A DNA stretch of 64,000 bases, taken from JBBQSN01 sp963825505 (lineage in GTDB: Bacteria; Actinomycetota; Actinomycetes; Actinomycetales; CAWJMD01). This document shows, piece after piece, positions 52,718 through 61,291 of the stretch. The position numbers and the translations under genes were made by a program. The DNA lies in contig CAWGTL010000010.1 of NCBI GenBank assembly GCA_963825505.1, positions 166,489 through 230,488 of the forward strand, in the 5' to 3' direction. Under the pieces are notes generated by a model. That model ran no database searches. It was given only the letters and a program-made list of their open reading frames with translations, and was not told where the DNA came from. Positions within the stretch are counted from its first letter, which is position 1. Every line of letters begins with the position of its first letter.

Positions 52718-53592
52718 GCCAGCACGGCCTCGCAGACCTCCACCAGCGCCTGGCGCAGCGGCGCGGCTCGCTCCGCGAAACCCCGCTGCCGGCGGGCGTA
52801 CTCGGCCTTCCCGTCCGGTGTCTCGATGCGGACCGGCAGGTACCCGAGGTCGGCCAGGTCGTACGGGGAGGCCCGCATGTCGAGCTCTCGCACGTCACGC
52901 GCGAGGTCGAAGCAGTCGAGCAGCAGGGAGGACGGCACGACCGGGCCGAGCTGCCCCGCCCACTTGTAGAGATCCATCGTCGCGTGCAAGCAGCCGGGCT
53001 GCTCCTGCTCGACGACCCCGGACCTGGTCGGCTGCAACGGGTTCAGCGGTACGGCGTCCGGGGTGAAGAACCGGAAGGCGTCGTGGTGGGAGCAGCGGAT
53101 CCGGTGGTCCTCGACGACTCGGTCGGTGCCCGCCGGGCCGAGCCGGAGCGGGTGGTCCTCGTGCCGCTGGGCACCCTCGGGGAGCCGGTAGACCATCGCC
53201 CACTCGTGCAGCCCGAAGCAGCCGAGCTGAGCGGGACGGGACGCGGTGGCGCTGAGCAGGTCCCGCACGAAGCGCACCGCACCGGCGCGGTCGGCGAGGT
53301 AGGCGGTGAGGTCGAGGTGCAGGACGTCGTCGACCACGTGGTGCCAGCGGCGGGCGGCCCGTTCGGCCAGCTCCACGGCGGGAGCGCCGACGACCTCGAG
53401 CCCGACCCCGACGCCAGGAGACCAGCGCCGCAGCGCGCCGGGACGCAGCCGGTAGTACGTGAACAGGAAGTCCTCGACCGGGTGCGCCTCGCCGCGCTGC
53501 CGGCGGGAGAGGTGCCCGGCGACGCGCTCGTCGACCGCCGTCTCGTGGCCGCGGGCGGCCGCGAGCCACGCCTGGGCCGGGAGCACGTGCAC
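52579..53592 (-). CDS. Conserved actinobacterial protein often annotated 3-methyladenine DNA glycosylase
   Basis: A 337-aa protein belonging to a conserved actinobacterial family (GEAHPVEDFLFTYYRLRPGALRRW, LGCFGLHEWAMVYR, CSHHDAFRFFTPDAVPLN, QPGCLHATMDLYKWA, MRASPYDLADLGY). The glycosylase name circulates in databases; I see no helix-hairpin-helix or other DNA-repair motif here, so I treat the function as unknown. Many conserved His, Cys and Asp suggest a metal-dependent enzyme. The GTG at 53592 is 7 bases after TACCCT (53600-53605 on the complement). The last ~45 residues are Ser/Arg-rich and overlap the damaged acetyltransferase, so the true stop may have been lost. Confidence 0.75.
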   Translation of the reverse strand: MHVLPAQAWLAAARGHETAVDERVAGHLSRRQRGEAHPVEDFLFTYYRLRPGALRRWSPGVGVGLEVVGAPAVELAERAARRWHHVVDDVLHLDLTAYLADRAGAVRFVRDLLSATASRPAQLGCFGLHEWAMVYRLPEGAQRHEDHPLRLGPAGTDRVVEDHRIRCSHHDAFRFFTPDAVPLNPLQPTRSGVVEQEQPGCLHATMDLYKWAGQLGPVVPSSLLLDCFDLARDVRELDMRASPYDLADLGYLPVRIETPDGKAEYARRQRGFAERAAPLRQALVEVCEAVLAQDGSSGRDIATRGQRSSPRAVSAARTSRRPGVSAAVGTTTNPSRA

Positions 53593-53609
53593 CCGGCCCA
53601 GGGTAGGGG

Positions 53610-54578
53610 TCAGGGGCTGAACGGCAGGTCGTCCCTGCTCGCCACGTGCAGGCGCTTGATGATCCGGTCAGGCTTGTCGCCTGCCTCGGCGTACTTGGCC
53701 GCCCCGGACTCGTACACCAGGTAGGCCTTGCCCTGGCTGAACGTGATGCCCTCCGCCATCGTCGGTGCGCGGAAGCACCGCAACTTCCCGTCGGCCTGGG
53801 CGTCGTCGAGGTCCCCGTAGCCCCGGGCGACCACGTAGAGGTTGCTGCGGTAGTTGCGACCCTCGCTTGTGCTGAACACGAAGTGGGTGTCGCTGACGGC
53901 CAGGCCCTGGGTCTTGGTGGGGACCGCGACCCACCCGCCGGTGCGGTCACCGAGGTTGCCGTCGGCGCGGATCGGGTACTTGCCCATCTTGTCCCGGGCG
54001 TCGGGGTTGAACTTCCCCGCGAACAGCGTGCCGTCGTGGACGGCGAGGAACGACGAGCCGTACACGTCGCCGGCCACCGTGCCGTCGAGCGCACCGCCGG
54101 TGCCGGTCCGCAGCCGGCTCGCCACCGCCTGGGCGTCGTACTTGCGCACGACCCCGCCGTTCGCGCCGGACACGTACACGTACCCGTCGTGCACCGCCAC
54201 GCCGCCGGCGTGACCGGTGTTGATGACGACGCGGTGCGTGAGCGATCCGTCGCGCTGGTCGATGCCCTGCAGGATCGCGCGCCGGTCGTCGCCGGCGCCG
54301 TTGTAGGCCGACATGAGCAGCAGGTCGTGGCCAGGCCCGTAGTAGCTGCGCCAGGTGGTCAGACCCTGCGGCACGTAGGCGTCGAGCGTCGCCTGGCTGA
54401 GCTTGTGGCTGGGGTCGAAGCGCGCGCTGTAGTACGGGGTCGCCGTGTCGTCGTCGGTCCCGGCGTCGATGCACGTGATCGCCGCGCTCGCGGGCCCGGC
54501 GGGCATCGCCAGCAGCGCGGTGCCGAGGACGGCGGCGCCGAGCAGGCCGTTCAGTCTGCGCCTCGTGGTCGTGGTCAT
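53610..54578 (-). CDS. Secreted beta-propeller-like protein
   Basis: A 322-aa exported protein. The signal peptide (MTTTTRRRLNGLLGAAVLGTALLAMPAGPASA) has an A-x-A cleavage site before AITC. The mature part consists of repeated strand motifs (GVAVHDGYVYVSG, SSFLAVHDGTLFAG, GLAVSDTHFVFSTS) typical of a propeller. No enzyme motif is visible. The ATG at 54578 has GGAGGGGGAGAC immediately upstream and is preferred over an in-frame ATG at 54665. Confidence 0.8.
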   Translation of the reverse strand: MTTTTRRRLNGLLGAAVLGTALLAMPAGPASAAITCIDAGTDDDTATPYYSARFDPSHKLSQATLDAYVPQGLTTWRSYYGPGHDLLLMSAYNGAGDDRRAILQGIDQRDGSLTHRVVINTGHAGGVAVHDGYVYVSGANGGVVRKYDAQAVASRLRTGTGGALDGTVAGDVYGSSFLAVHDGTLFAGKFNPDARDKMGKYPIRADGNLGDRTGGWVAVPTKTQGLAVSDTHFVFSTSEGRNYRSNLYVVARGYGDLDDAQADGKLRCFRAPTMAEGITFSQGKAYLVYESGAAKYAEAGDKPDRIIKRLHVASRDDLPFSP

Positions 54579-54682
54579 GTCTCCCCCTCCGGACGGTGCG
54601 GTCCCGTCGCCGCACGCTCGCGCCACGGTAGGCCGGTGACCGCCCGCAGGAGACGCCTCGTCCACAGCACTAGCCTGGGCGG

Positions 54683-55459
54683 GTGCGCATCGCGAGGTTC
54701 TCCCTGGACGACGACCCCACCTACGGCCTGGTCGAGGGTGAGGCGGGCAGCGAGGAGCTGGTGGTGCTGCAGGGCGACCCGCTCTACACGCCGGTGCAGC
54801 CCACGGGCCGGCGAGTCGCCCTCGAGGAGGTGCGGCTGCTCGCCCCGGTCATCCCGCGCAGCAAGGTGGTGGGCATCGGCCGCAACTACGCCGACCACGC
54901 CGCCGAGCTCGGGCACGACGTCCCCGCCCGGCCGCTGGTGTTCCTCACCCCGAACACGGCCGTGATCGGCCCGGGCGACCCGATCCCGCTGCCGTCGTGG
55001 TCCGAGGACGTGCACTACGAGGGCGAGCTCGCGGTCGTCATCTCCCGGCTGTGCAAGGACGTGCCGCGCGACCGGGTCGACCAGGTGGTGCTCGGCTACA
55101 CCTGCGCCAACGACGTCACCGCCCGCGACGTGCAGCAGAGCGACGGGCAGTGGGCACGCGCCAAGGGCTTCGACGGCTCGTGCCCGCTCGGACCGTGGAT
55201 CGAGACCGACCTCGACCACGAGGACGTGCGGATCACCACCCGGCTGGACGGCGTCACGGTGCAGGACGGGCGCACCTCGCAGATGGTGTTCGACGTCGCC
55301 GACCTCGTGGCCTACGTCAGCAGCGCCTTCACCCTGCTGCCGGGCGACGTCATCCTCACCGGCACGCCGGCCGGTGTCGGCCCGGTGCGCGAGGGGCAGC
55401 GGGTCGAGGTCGAGATCGAGGGCCTGGGCACGCTGTCGAACCCGGTCGTCCGCCGCTGA
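54683..55459 (+). CDS. Fumarylacetoacetate hydrolase family protein
   Basis: A 258-aa FAH-fold hydrolase or decarboxylase. Metal-binding and core motifs: GIGRNYADHAAELG, the acidic pair in YEGELAVVI, LGYTCANDVTARDVQ, KGFDGSCPLGPWI and ILTGTPAGVGPV. The exact substrate (acylpyruvate, oxaloacetate or an aromatic meta-cleavage product) cannot be told. The GTG at 54683 is 6 bases after TAGCCT (54671-54676). It is followed 24 bases later by gltX, an arrangement frequent in actinobacteria. Confidence 0.9.
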   Translation: MRIARFSLDDDPTYGLVEGEAGSEELVVLQGDPLYTPVQPTGRRVALEEVRLLAPVIPRSKVVGIGRNYADHAAELGHDVPARPLVFLTPNTAVIGPGDPIPLPSWSEDVHYEGELAVVISRLCKDVPRDRVDQVVLGYTCANDVTARDVQQSDGQWARAKGFDGSCPLGPWIETDLDHEDVRITTRLDGVTVQDGRTSQMVFDVADLVAYVSSAFTLLPGDVILTGTPAGVGPVREGQRVEVEIEGLGTLSNPVVRR

Positions 55460-55483
55460 CCAGCACCTACCCTGGTACCCACC

Positions 55484-56965
55484 ATGACCGAGACCCCCAC
55501 CCGTCCCGTCCGCCTGCGCGTCGCGCCGTCACCCACCGGCGACCCGCACGTCGGGACGGCGTACATGTCCCTGTTCAACCTCGCGTTCGTCCGCCAGCAG
55601 GGCGGGCAGTTCGTGCTGCGGATCGAGGACACCGACCGCGCGCGGTTCCAGGAGGACAGCGAGCAGCAGGTGTACGACACCCTGCACTGGCTCGGCCTGG
55701 ACTGGGACGAGGGGCCGGACAAGGGCGGTCCGTTCGCGCCGTACCGGCAGTCCGAGCGGCTGGACACCTACCGGCCGTACGTCGACCGGCTGCTCGAGCA
55801 GGGCCACGCCTACCTGTGCTGGTGCACCACCGAGCGTCTCGCCCAGATGCGGGCGGACCAGCAGGCGCGCAAGCAGGCCACCGGTTACGACCGGCTGTGC
55901 CACGGCAGGACCGCCGAGGAGCGCGCCGCCCTGCCGGGCTTCAGCGAGCAGCCCGTCGTGCGGATGCTCGTCCCCGACGACGTCCCGCTGGTCTTCACCG
56001 ACCTCGTCCGCGGCGAGGTGCGTGCCCCCCGTCCCGACGACCAGGTGATCCTCAAGGCCGACGGCTTCCCCACGTACCACCTGGCCGTGGTGGTCGACGA
56101 CCACGAGATGGGCATCACGCACGTGGTGCGTGGCGAGGAGTGGATCAGCTCCACGCCCAAGCACCTGCTGCTGCACCGCTGGCTCGACCTGCCCGTCCCG
56201 CACTTCGCGCACATGCCGTTGCTGCGCAACGCCGACAAGCAGCGCTCGAAGATCAGCAAGCGCAAGAACCCGGCGGCCCGTCTCACCTGGTTCGTCGAGA
56301 ACGGCTACCTGCCCGAGGCCCTGCGCAACTTCCTCGCCCTCACCGGCTACTCGATGCCGGACCTGCGGGAGAAGTTCACCTTCGAGGAGATGGTCGCCTC
56401 GTTCAGCTGGGACCGCGTCAGCGAGACCGGCGGCGTGTTCGACGTCGACAAGCTGAACTGGCTCAACGGCGAGTACCTGCGCGAGCTGGACCACGCCGAT
56501 CTCACGGCCCGGATCGTCGCCCACCTGCAGCGCGCCGGCGCGCTCGAGGGGGAGCCGACCGACCAGCAGCGTCGCGCGATCGAGCAGGCGACCCCGCTGG
56601 TGCAGACCCGGATGGTCACCCTCGCCGAGGCCGAGCCGATGCTCGGGTTCCTGCTCGTGGGGCACGACGCCCTCGTCGTCGAGGACGAGTCCGTCGCCTC
56701 GCTCAAGGACGACGCACCCCAGGTGCTCGACGCCGCACTCGCCGCACTGGAACCCGTGACCGACTGGCGCGCCGCCGATCTCGAGGCGGTGCTGCGGTCC
56801 GCGATCGTCGAGGGCCTCGGCATCAAGCCCAAGTTCGCCTTCGGGCCGCTGCGCGTCGCCGTCACCGGACGGCGGGTGTCGCCGCCGCTGTTCGAGAGCA
56901 TGGAGATCCTCGGCCGTGACGAGAGCCTCGCCCGGCTGAGGTCGTTGCGAGGGAGATGGGGATGA
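55484..56965 (+). CDS. gltX: Glutamyl-tRNA synthetase
   Basis: Class I synthetase, 493 aa. The HIGH-type motif is in APSPTGDPHVGTAYMSLFN, and the KMSKS-type motif is KISKRKNP. With gatCAB in the same window, this enzyme would also charge tRNA-Gln with glutamate. The ATG has a TACCCT box 10 bases upstream. Its stop overlaps the membrane protease start by ATGA. Confidence 0.97.
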   Translation: MTETPTRPVRLRVAPSPTGDPHVGTAYMSLFNLAFVRQQGGQFVLRIEDTDRARFQEDSEQQVYDTLHWLGLDWDEGPDKGGPFAPYRQSERLDTYRPYVDRLLEQGHAYLCWCTTERLAQMRADQQARKQATGYDRLCHGRTAEERAALPGFSEQPVVRMLVPDDVPLVFTDLVRGEVRAPRPDDQVILKADGFPTYHLAVVVDDHEMGITHVVRGEEWISSTPKHLLLHRWLDLPVPHFAHMPLLRNADKQRSKISKRKNPAARLTWFVENGYLPEALRNFLALTGYSMPDLREKFTFEEMVASFSWDRVSETGGVFDVDKLNWLNGEYLRELDHADLTARIVAHLQRAGALEGEPTDQQRRAIEQATPLVQTRMVTLAEAEPMLGFLLVGHDALVVEDESVASLKDDAPQVLDAALAALEPVTDWRAADLEAVLRSAIVEGLGIKPKFAFGPLRVAVTGRRVSPPLFESMEILGRDESLARLRSLRGRWG

Positions 56966-57918
56966 GCTCCACCACGTCCACCGGCACCGGACGGCTGTAC
57001 CCGCACCTGCTGCGCAAGCCGGGCCTTCGCTCCTGGCAGTGCGCCATGTCGGTGTTCCTGTTCGCGCTGTTCGTGCTCGTCGTGCAGGTCTTCCTGTCGC
57101 TGTTCGAGATCGTCCTGTTCGCAGGCTTCGGACCGATGATGGGTGTGCAGGACGACGGTTCCTACGGGGGGCCGGCCCCGGTGCTGTACGGCGTCGCCCT
57201 GCGTCTGCTCTACGCCTTCTTCGCCGTCGCGGCAGTCACCTGGGCCTTCACCGTCCGCCCCGGGTGGGTGGCCTCGGTCGCCGAGCGGATCCGCTGGCGG
57301 GTGCTGCTCTGGTCGCTGCCGGCCCTCGTCGTGGCCGGCGCCCTGCAGCTGCTCGGCGCGGCCGTCGACGGCAGCGTGCTCGCCCCCGCGGACCCCGCCC
57401 TGACGCACGCGGTCGAGAGCCCGCTCGGGTGGGCCGTCGTCGGCGTCCTGGTCGCGCTGGTCGGCGCCCTGATGGACGAGGTCGTCTTCCGCGGCTGGCT
57501 CGGGCAGTCCTTCGGTGCCCTGCTGGGCGGGGAGCGCGCGGGCGTCGCGCTCGCCGCCGTCGCGTCCGTCGCCGGCTACGTGTGGTGGCGCGACCCGTCG
57601 ACACCGGTCGAGGTGGCCTGCGTGGTCCTCGTCGGGCTGGTGCTGTTCGCGGTCGCCACGCTCACCGGCGGGCTCGAGGCCCCGTTCACGGTCTCGGCCG
57701 GCCTGGCGCTGGCGCTGCTCGTGCCGTACGCCGTCTCCGAGGGGCTCGACGTCGCCCAGGCCCCGCGCGCGGCGTCGTGGGTCGACGTCGCCGTCGCGCT
57801 GGTCGCGGGCGCGGTGGCGGTGCTCCTGGCCCGACGAGGCGGCGCCGGGCTCCGTGGCCGCCCTGAGGGCGAGCAGCGCAGCCTGAGCGACCTCAGCCAG
57901 GTCCGGGGCGTTCGGTGA
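56962..57918 (+). CDS. CPBP-family intramembrane metalloprotease homologue
   Basis: A 318-aa membrane protein with about eight hydrophobic segments. The first CPBP motif is present as DEVVFRGWLGQSF (DE-x3-R in place of EE-x3-R), but the histidine motifs further on are not evident (GYVWWRDPST stands where F-x3-H is expected). It may be an inactive paralogue of the gene that follows. It is coupled to gltX by ATGA and to the next gene by GTGA. Confidence 0.75.
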   Translation: MSSTTSTGTGRLYPHLLRKPGLRSWQCAMSVFLFALFVLVVQVFLSLFEIVLFAGFGPMMGVQDDGSYGGPAPVLYGVALRLLYAFFAVAAVTWAFTVRPGWVASVAERIRWRVLLWSLPALVVAGALQLLGAAVDGSVLAPADPALTHAVESPLGWAVVGVLVALVGALMDEVVFRGWLGQSFGALLGGERAGVALAAVASVAGYVWWRDPSTPVEVACVVLVGLVLFAVATLTGGLEAPFTVSAGLALALLVPYAVSEGLDVAQAPRAASWVDVAVALVAGAVAVLLARRGGAGLRGRPEGEQRSLSDLSQVRGVR

Positions 57919-59069
57919 CGGCCGGGCCCACCGGCCCGTCCGACGGCTGGGTGCCTCCCGGCGCGCCCGCGCCCTCCGCCCCACCGGTCCCGCAGCCGTC
58001 CGCGCCGCAGCCCCAGGCGTACGCCCAGCCGTACGCCCAGCCGTACGCCCAGCGGTATGAGCAGACGCAGGCGTGGCAGGCGCCCGCTCCGTCGGTGCCG
58101 CAGGGTCCGCCCGACGCCGGCGAACCGCGCTCGTACCCTCAGCTGCTGCGCGGGCCGCGCCACCGGTGGTGGCGCCCGTTCGTCGGTCTGGCGGTGGCCG
58201 CCGGCGCCGGCCTGGTCCTCTTCGTCGTCATCGTGATCGCGTCCGGCATCGGGATGGTGGTCTCCGGGGCCGGCATCGAGGCCATGGACACCGACGAGGG
58301 CTTCGCCCGGCTGATGGTGCAGCCGTGGTTCTTCGCGCTCAACAACCTCACGCTGGCGGCGTTCATCCCGCTGTCGGTGCTGGCGGTCCTCGCAGGTCAC
58401 GGCTGGCGGCCGGGCTTCGTCGCGTCGGTGGCGGGCCGGGTGCGCTGGCGCTGGATGCTCACGTGCCTGGGTGCCACGCTCGTGATCCAGGTCCTGGCCA
58501 TGGGGGGCCTGGTCCTCGTCGACGGGGTCCCGTCCGGACGCGCCGAGGAGCAGGCGGTGGCCCTGCTGGTGGTGGTGCTGCTGACCACGCCGCTGCAGTG
58601 CGCGGGCGAGGAGTACCTGGCGCGGGGCTGGATGACCCAGGCCATCGGGTCGTGGATCCGCCACGCCGTGCTCGGCGCGGTCGTGCCGGCGGTCGTGACC
58701 GCCCTGGTCTTCGCGTTCATGCACGGCGTCGGTGACGACCAGGGGCTGCTGCTCTTCCTCGACCGCTTGGCCTTCGGGCTGCTCGCGTCGTACCTCACCT
58801 GGCGCACGGGCGGGCTGGAGGCGGCCATCGCGGCGCACACGGCCAACAACGTCGTGGTCTTCGTCCCGGCCGTCCTCACCGGCTCGCTGGGCGCCAGCAT
58901 GCTGTCGTCCGAGGCGCCGTGGGAGCTGGTGGTCCTCGACGTCGCCATCATGCTCGTCGTCGCGGCCGTGGTCACCTGGCTCGCCCGCCGCGGTCGCGTC
59001 CAGCGCGTGCACGATCCGGCGCGCCAGCCGGGCCAACCCGTTTTGGTCGGCCCCGTCGGGTACCGCTAG
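57915..59069 (+). CDS. CPBP-family intramembrane metalloprotease
   Basis: 384 aa. A Pro/Gln/Tyr-rich cytosolic N-terminus (~75 residues, with repeated AQPYAQPY) precedes about eight membrane segments. All CPBP motifs are visible: GEEYLARGW, FAFMHGVGD and AHTANN, so it is probably an active Rce1-like protease or bacteriocin-immunity-type protein. The GTG start lies in the stop of its paralogue, giving a tandem pair. Confidence 0.85.
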   Translation: MTAGPTGPSDGWVPPGAPAPSAPPVPQPSAPQPQAYAQPYAQPYAQRYEQTQAWQAPAPSVPQGPPDAGEPRSYPQLLRGPRHRWWRPFVGLAVAAGAGLVLFVVIVIASGIGMVVSGAGIEAMDTDEGFARLMVQPWFFALNNLTLAAFIPLSVLAVLAGHGWRPGFVASVAGRVRWRWMLTCLGATLVIQVLAMGGLVLVDGVPSGRAEEQAVALLVVVLLTTPLQCAGEEYLARGWMTQAIGSWIRHAVLGAVVPAVVTALVFAFMHGVGDDQGLLLFLDRLAFGLLASYLTWRTGGLEAAIAAHTANNVVVFVPAVLTGSLGASMLSSEAPWELVVLDVAIMLVVAAVVTWLARRGRVQRVHDPARQPGQPVLVGPVGYR

Positions 59070-59072
59070 CAT
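59043..59072 (+). promoter_or_regulatory. Promoter of tRNA-Gln
   Basis: TTGGTC (59043-59048), 18-base spacer, TAGCAT (59067-59072); the tRNA begins 57 bases further on. The -35 lies within the end of the protease gene. Confidence 0.55.
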
Positions 59073-59128
59073 CATCCCTCGGTACGACGCGGGCCGTCCT
59101 GGCGACGGGAGCTCGGGTCATACCCCCA

Positions 59129-59200
59129 TGGGGTATGGTGTAATTGGCAGCACGACTGATTCTGGTTCAGTTAGTCTAGGTTCGAGTCCTGGTACCCCAG
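59129..59200 (+). tRNA. tRNA-Gln (anticodon CTG)
   Basis: 72 bases with a 7-bp acceptor stem (TGGGGTA/TACCCCA), discriminator G, anticodon loop TTCTGGT, and T-loop GTTCGAGTC. CCA is not encoded. Confidence 0.95.
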
Positions 59201-59205
59201 CGCGA

Positions 59206-59236
59206 TTGGTCAGCCGGCCGCGGCAGCGGTTAAGGT
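59206..59236 (+). promoter_or_regulatory. Promoter of tRNA-Glu
   Basis: TTGGTC (59206-59211), 19-base spacer, TAAGGT (59231-59236). It has the same -35 hexamer as the tRNA-Gln promoter, indicating that the two tRNAs are separately transcribed. Confidence 0.5.
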
Positions 59237-59269
59237 TCTCCAGCGCCTCCGGTCCTCCGGAGTCAGCAC

Positions 59270-59342
59270 GGCCCCGTTGTGTAGCGGCCTAGCACGCCGC
59301 CCTCTCAAGGCGGTAGCGCGGGTTCGAATCCCGTCGGGGCTA
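59270..59342 (+). tRNA. tRNA-Glu (anticodon CTC)
   Basis: 73 bases; acceptor GGCCCCG/CGGGGCT (one G-U pair), anticodon stem CCGCC/GGCGG around CTCTCAA, T-loop GGTTCGAATCC, discriminator A. CCA is not encoded. It is next to gltX, whose product charges it. Confidence 0.95.
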
Positions 59343-59350
59343 CGCGGAGC

Positions 59351-59383
59351 AGAGCCCGGTCACCTTCGTGGTGACCGGGCTCT
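59351..59383 (+). terminator. Terminator after tRNA-Glu
   Basis: AGAGCCCGGTCACC and GGTGACCGGGCTCT form a perfect 14-bp stem with a TTCGT loop, 8 bases after the tRNA. It also faces the convergent MerR gene. Confidence 0.8.
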
Positions 59384-59417
59384 CCTGCGTCCGGGGCCGG
59401 TCACGGACGCCCGGCTG

Positions 59418-60014
59418 TCACCCGCCCCACTGCCGCCTCGCCTGCGACTCCTGCGCGAGCCTGCGCAGCGCGAGCAGCACCGGCTCGCGCAGCACGGTGC
59501 CGAGCACCACGGTCGTCACGGCCGCGGTGGTGGTGTCGCGGGGCACGCCGGCGACGTCGGCCGCGGCCACCTGCTCGGCCGCCCGCCCGTACACCTCGAG
59601 CTGGTCCTCGGACAGGGAGAGCCCGACGTCGGCGAGCGCCTGCAGGGCGCGGGCCAGAGCGGCCATCGCCGGCGAGCCGTCGTGCACCTGCCAGCCCAGG
59701 CCCTGCACCGCCTCGGCGGCGGCGGCGGTGTCGACCTCGCCGGGGTCGCCGGACAGGGCGCCGTGCGCGCACCCGACCGCCTCGAACAGGCTCGGCGCGT
59801 CGAGCCCGTCGATCACCGCGCGGACCCGGGCCAGGCTGAGGCCGCCGGTCTCGGTGAGGGCGCGGACGAGCCGCAGCCGGGCGAGGTGCTCGGCGTCGTA
59901 GACCGCCTGGGTGGCCGACGTCCGCCGGCCGGGAGGGAGCAGCCCCTCGCGCAGGTAGAACTTCACCGTCGGCAGCGCCACCCCCGCCTCGCGCGCCAGC
60001 TCCGAGATCCGCAC
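59418..60014 (-). CDS. MerR-family transcriptional regulator
   Basis: A 198-aa regulator with the MerR DNA-binding domain at its start (RISELAREAGVALPTVKFYLREGLLPPGRR) and a helical effector region without metal-binding cysteines, so probably an organic or unknown ligand. The GTG at 60014 has AAGGAGG 5 bases upstream; another GTG two codons earlier is too close to it. It diverges from the DUF4188 gene, and a perfect palindrome lies between them. Confidence 0.88.
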   Translation of the reverse strand: MRISELAREAGVALPTVKFYLREGLLPPGRRTSATQAVYDAEHLARLRLVRALTETGGLSLARVRAVIDGLDAPSLFEAVGCAHGALSGDPGEVDTAAAAEAVQGLGWQVHDGSPAMAALARALQALADVGLSLSEDQLEVYGRAAEQVAAADVAGVPRDTTTAAVTTVVLGTVLREPVLLALRRLAQESQARRQWGG

Positions 60015-60046
60015 GGACACCTCCTTGACATCGGACACTAACACTA

Positions 60047-60058
60047 TCCAATATTGGA
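60047..60058. promoter_or_regulatory. Palindromic operator between the MerR regulator and the DUF4188 gene
   Basis: TCCAATATTGGA, a perfect 12-bp palindrome, standing out as AT-rich in GC-rich DNA. It is flanked by two copies of ACTATCC (60044-60049 overlapping and 60067-60072). TTGACA lies at 60025-60030. Confidence 0.6.
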
Positions 60059-60085
60059 GAGCGAAACTATCCAGTGGAGGTCGAC

Positions 60086-60578
60086 ATGGGAGCGGTGCAG
60101 CAGGGCCGGTGGACGCACGGGCACGACGGCGGAGGTGGTGGTCTTCGTCCTCGGGATGCGGGTCAACCGGTGGCGCTCGGTGCGTTCGTGGGCCGCGACC
60201 TTCCGAGCGATGCCGCGGATGCTCGCCGAGCTCTCGCGAGAGCAGGAGCGCGGCCTGCTCCGGCAGAGCACCGCCCTCGGACGCCACGGTCCCGAGGTGA
60301 CGACGTACTGGCGCAGCCTGCCCGACCTGCTCGCGTACGCCCACGACGGCGACGGCGAGCACCGTCCGGCCTGGCGCGCGTTCAACGCCGCGGCCCGTCG
60401 CTCGCCGGGCGCGGTGGGCATCTGGCACGAGACGTACGTGGTGCCGGCGGGTGCGCACGAGTCGGTCTACAGCGACATGCCGCTCACCGGTCTGGCCGCC
60501 GCCACCTCGGCGGTCCCGGTGACCCGGCGCACCGACCGCGCCGCGCAGCGCCTGTCCGCGGGACGACCGGGGAGCTAG
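60086..60578 (+). CDS. DUF4188 (monooxygenase-like) protein, one-base frameshift near the N-terminus
   Basis: A small protein of the DUF4188 family, heme- or cofactor-associated monooxygenase-like in annotation. The ATG at 60086 with GGAGG 6 bases before it reads MGAVQQGRWTHGHDG, then an extra G near 60130 (GACGGCGGAG where GACGGCGAG fits) shifts the frame to VVVFVLGMRVNRWRSVRSWAATF, the family core. Corrected length is ~163 aa. Downstream reading is intact (GVGIWHETYVV replaced here by AVGIWHETYVVPAGAHES). It is probably controlled by the divergent MerR protein. Confidence 0.72.
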
Positions 60579-61291
60579 CTGGCGCGGCGCAGCACCTCGG
60601 TGAGGCGGGCGGCGGCCTGCGTCACGGCCTGGGCGTGCAGTCGGCCGGGCTGGCGCGAGAGCCGCTGCAGCGGACCGGAGACGGACACCGCCGCGACCAC
60701 GCGGCCGGACGGACCCCGGACCGGCGCGGAGACCGAGGCGACACCCTGCTCGCGCTCGCCGACGCTCTGCGCCCAGCCGCGGCGCCGCACGCCGGACAGG
60801 ATCGTCGCGGTGAACCGCGCCCCCTGCAGACCGCGGTGCAGCCGGTCCGGCTCCTCCCACGCCAGCAGGACCTGCGCGGCCGAGCCGGCCAGCATCGTCA
60901 GGGTGGACCCGACCGGGATGGAGTCGCGCAGGCCGACGGGACGCTCGGCGGCGGCGACGCAGATCCGGGCGTTGCCCTGCCGCCGGTAGAGCTGGGCGCT
61001 CTCGCCGGTGGCGTCGCGCAGCTGCACCAGGACCGGCCCGGCGGCAGCGAGCAGGCGGTCCTCGCCGGCTGCGGCCGCGAGCTCGGCCATCCGCGGGCCG
61101 AGGACGAACCGGCCCTGCATGTCGCGGGCCACCAGGCGGTGGTGCTCGAGGGCGACCGCGAGGCGGTGCGCGGTGGGGCGGGCCAGGCTGGTGGCCTGCA
61201 CCAGCTGCGCGAGGGTGGCCGGCCCCGCCTCGAGGGCCGACAGCACGACGGCGGCCTTGTCGAGGACGCCGACTCCGCTACTCTTGTCCAT
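60575..61291 (-). CDS. ndgR: IclR-family regulator of leucine genes (NdgR/LtbR type)
   Basis: A 238-aa IclR-type regulator: winged helix (VLSALEAGPATLAQLVQATSLARPTAHRLAVALE) and an effector-binding GAF-like domain (RQGNARICVAAAERPVGLRDSIPVGS). Divergence from leuCD is the conserved setting of Streptomyces NdgR and corynebacterial LtbR, hence the name; orthology is inferred from context and family. The ATG at 61291 is 6 bases after CAATAT (61298-61303 on the complement), and an operator-like palindrome starts two bases beyond it. In-frame codons upstream to 61372 are not used. Confidence 0.87.
   Translation of the reverse strand: MDKSSGVGVLDKAAVVLSALEAGPATLAQLVQATSLARPTAHRLAVALEHHRLVARDMQGRFVLGPRMAELAAAAGEDRLLAAAGPVLVQLRDATGESAQLYRRQGNARICVAAAERPVGLRDSIPVGSTLTMLAGSAAQVLLAWEEPDRLHRGLQGARFTATILSGVRRRGWAQSVGEREQGVASVSAPVRGPSGRVVAAVSVSGPLQRLSRQPGRLHAQAVTQAAARLTEVLRRAS

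Noticed and set aside
52579..53592. DNA glycosylase function for the conserved minus-strand protein
   Set aside because: The name is used in databases, but no glycosylase motif is visible here.
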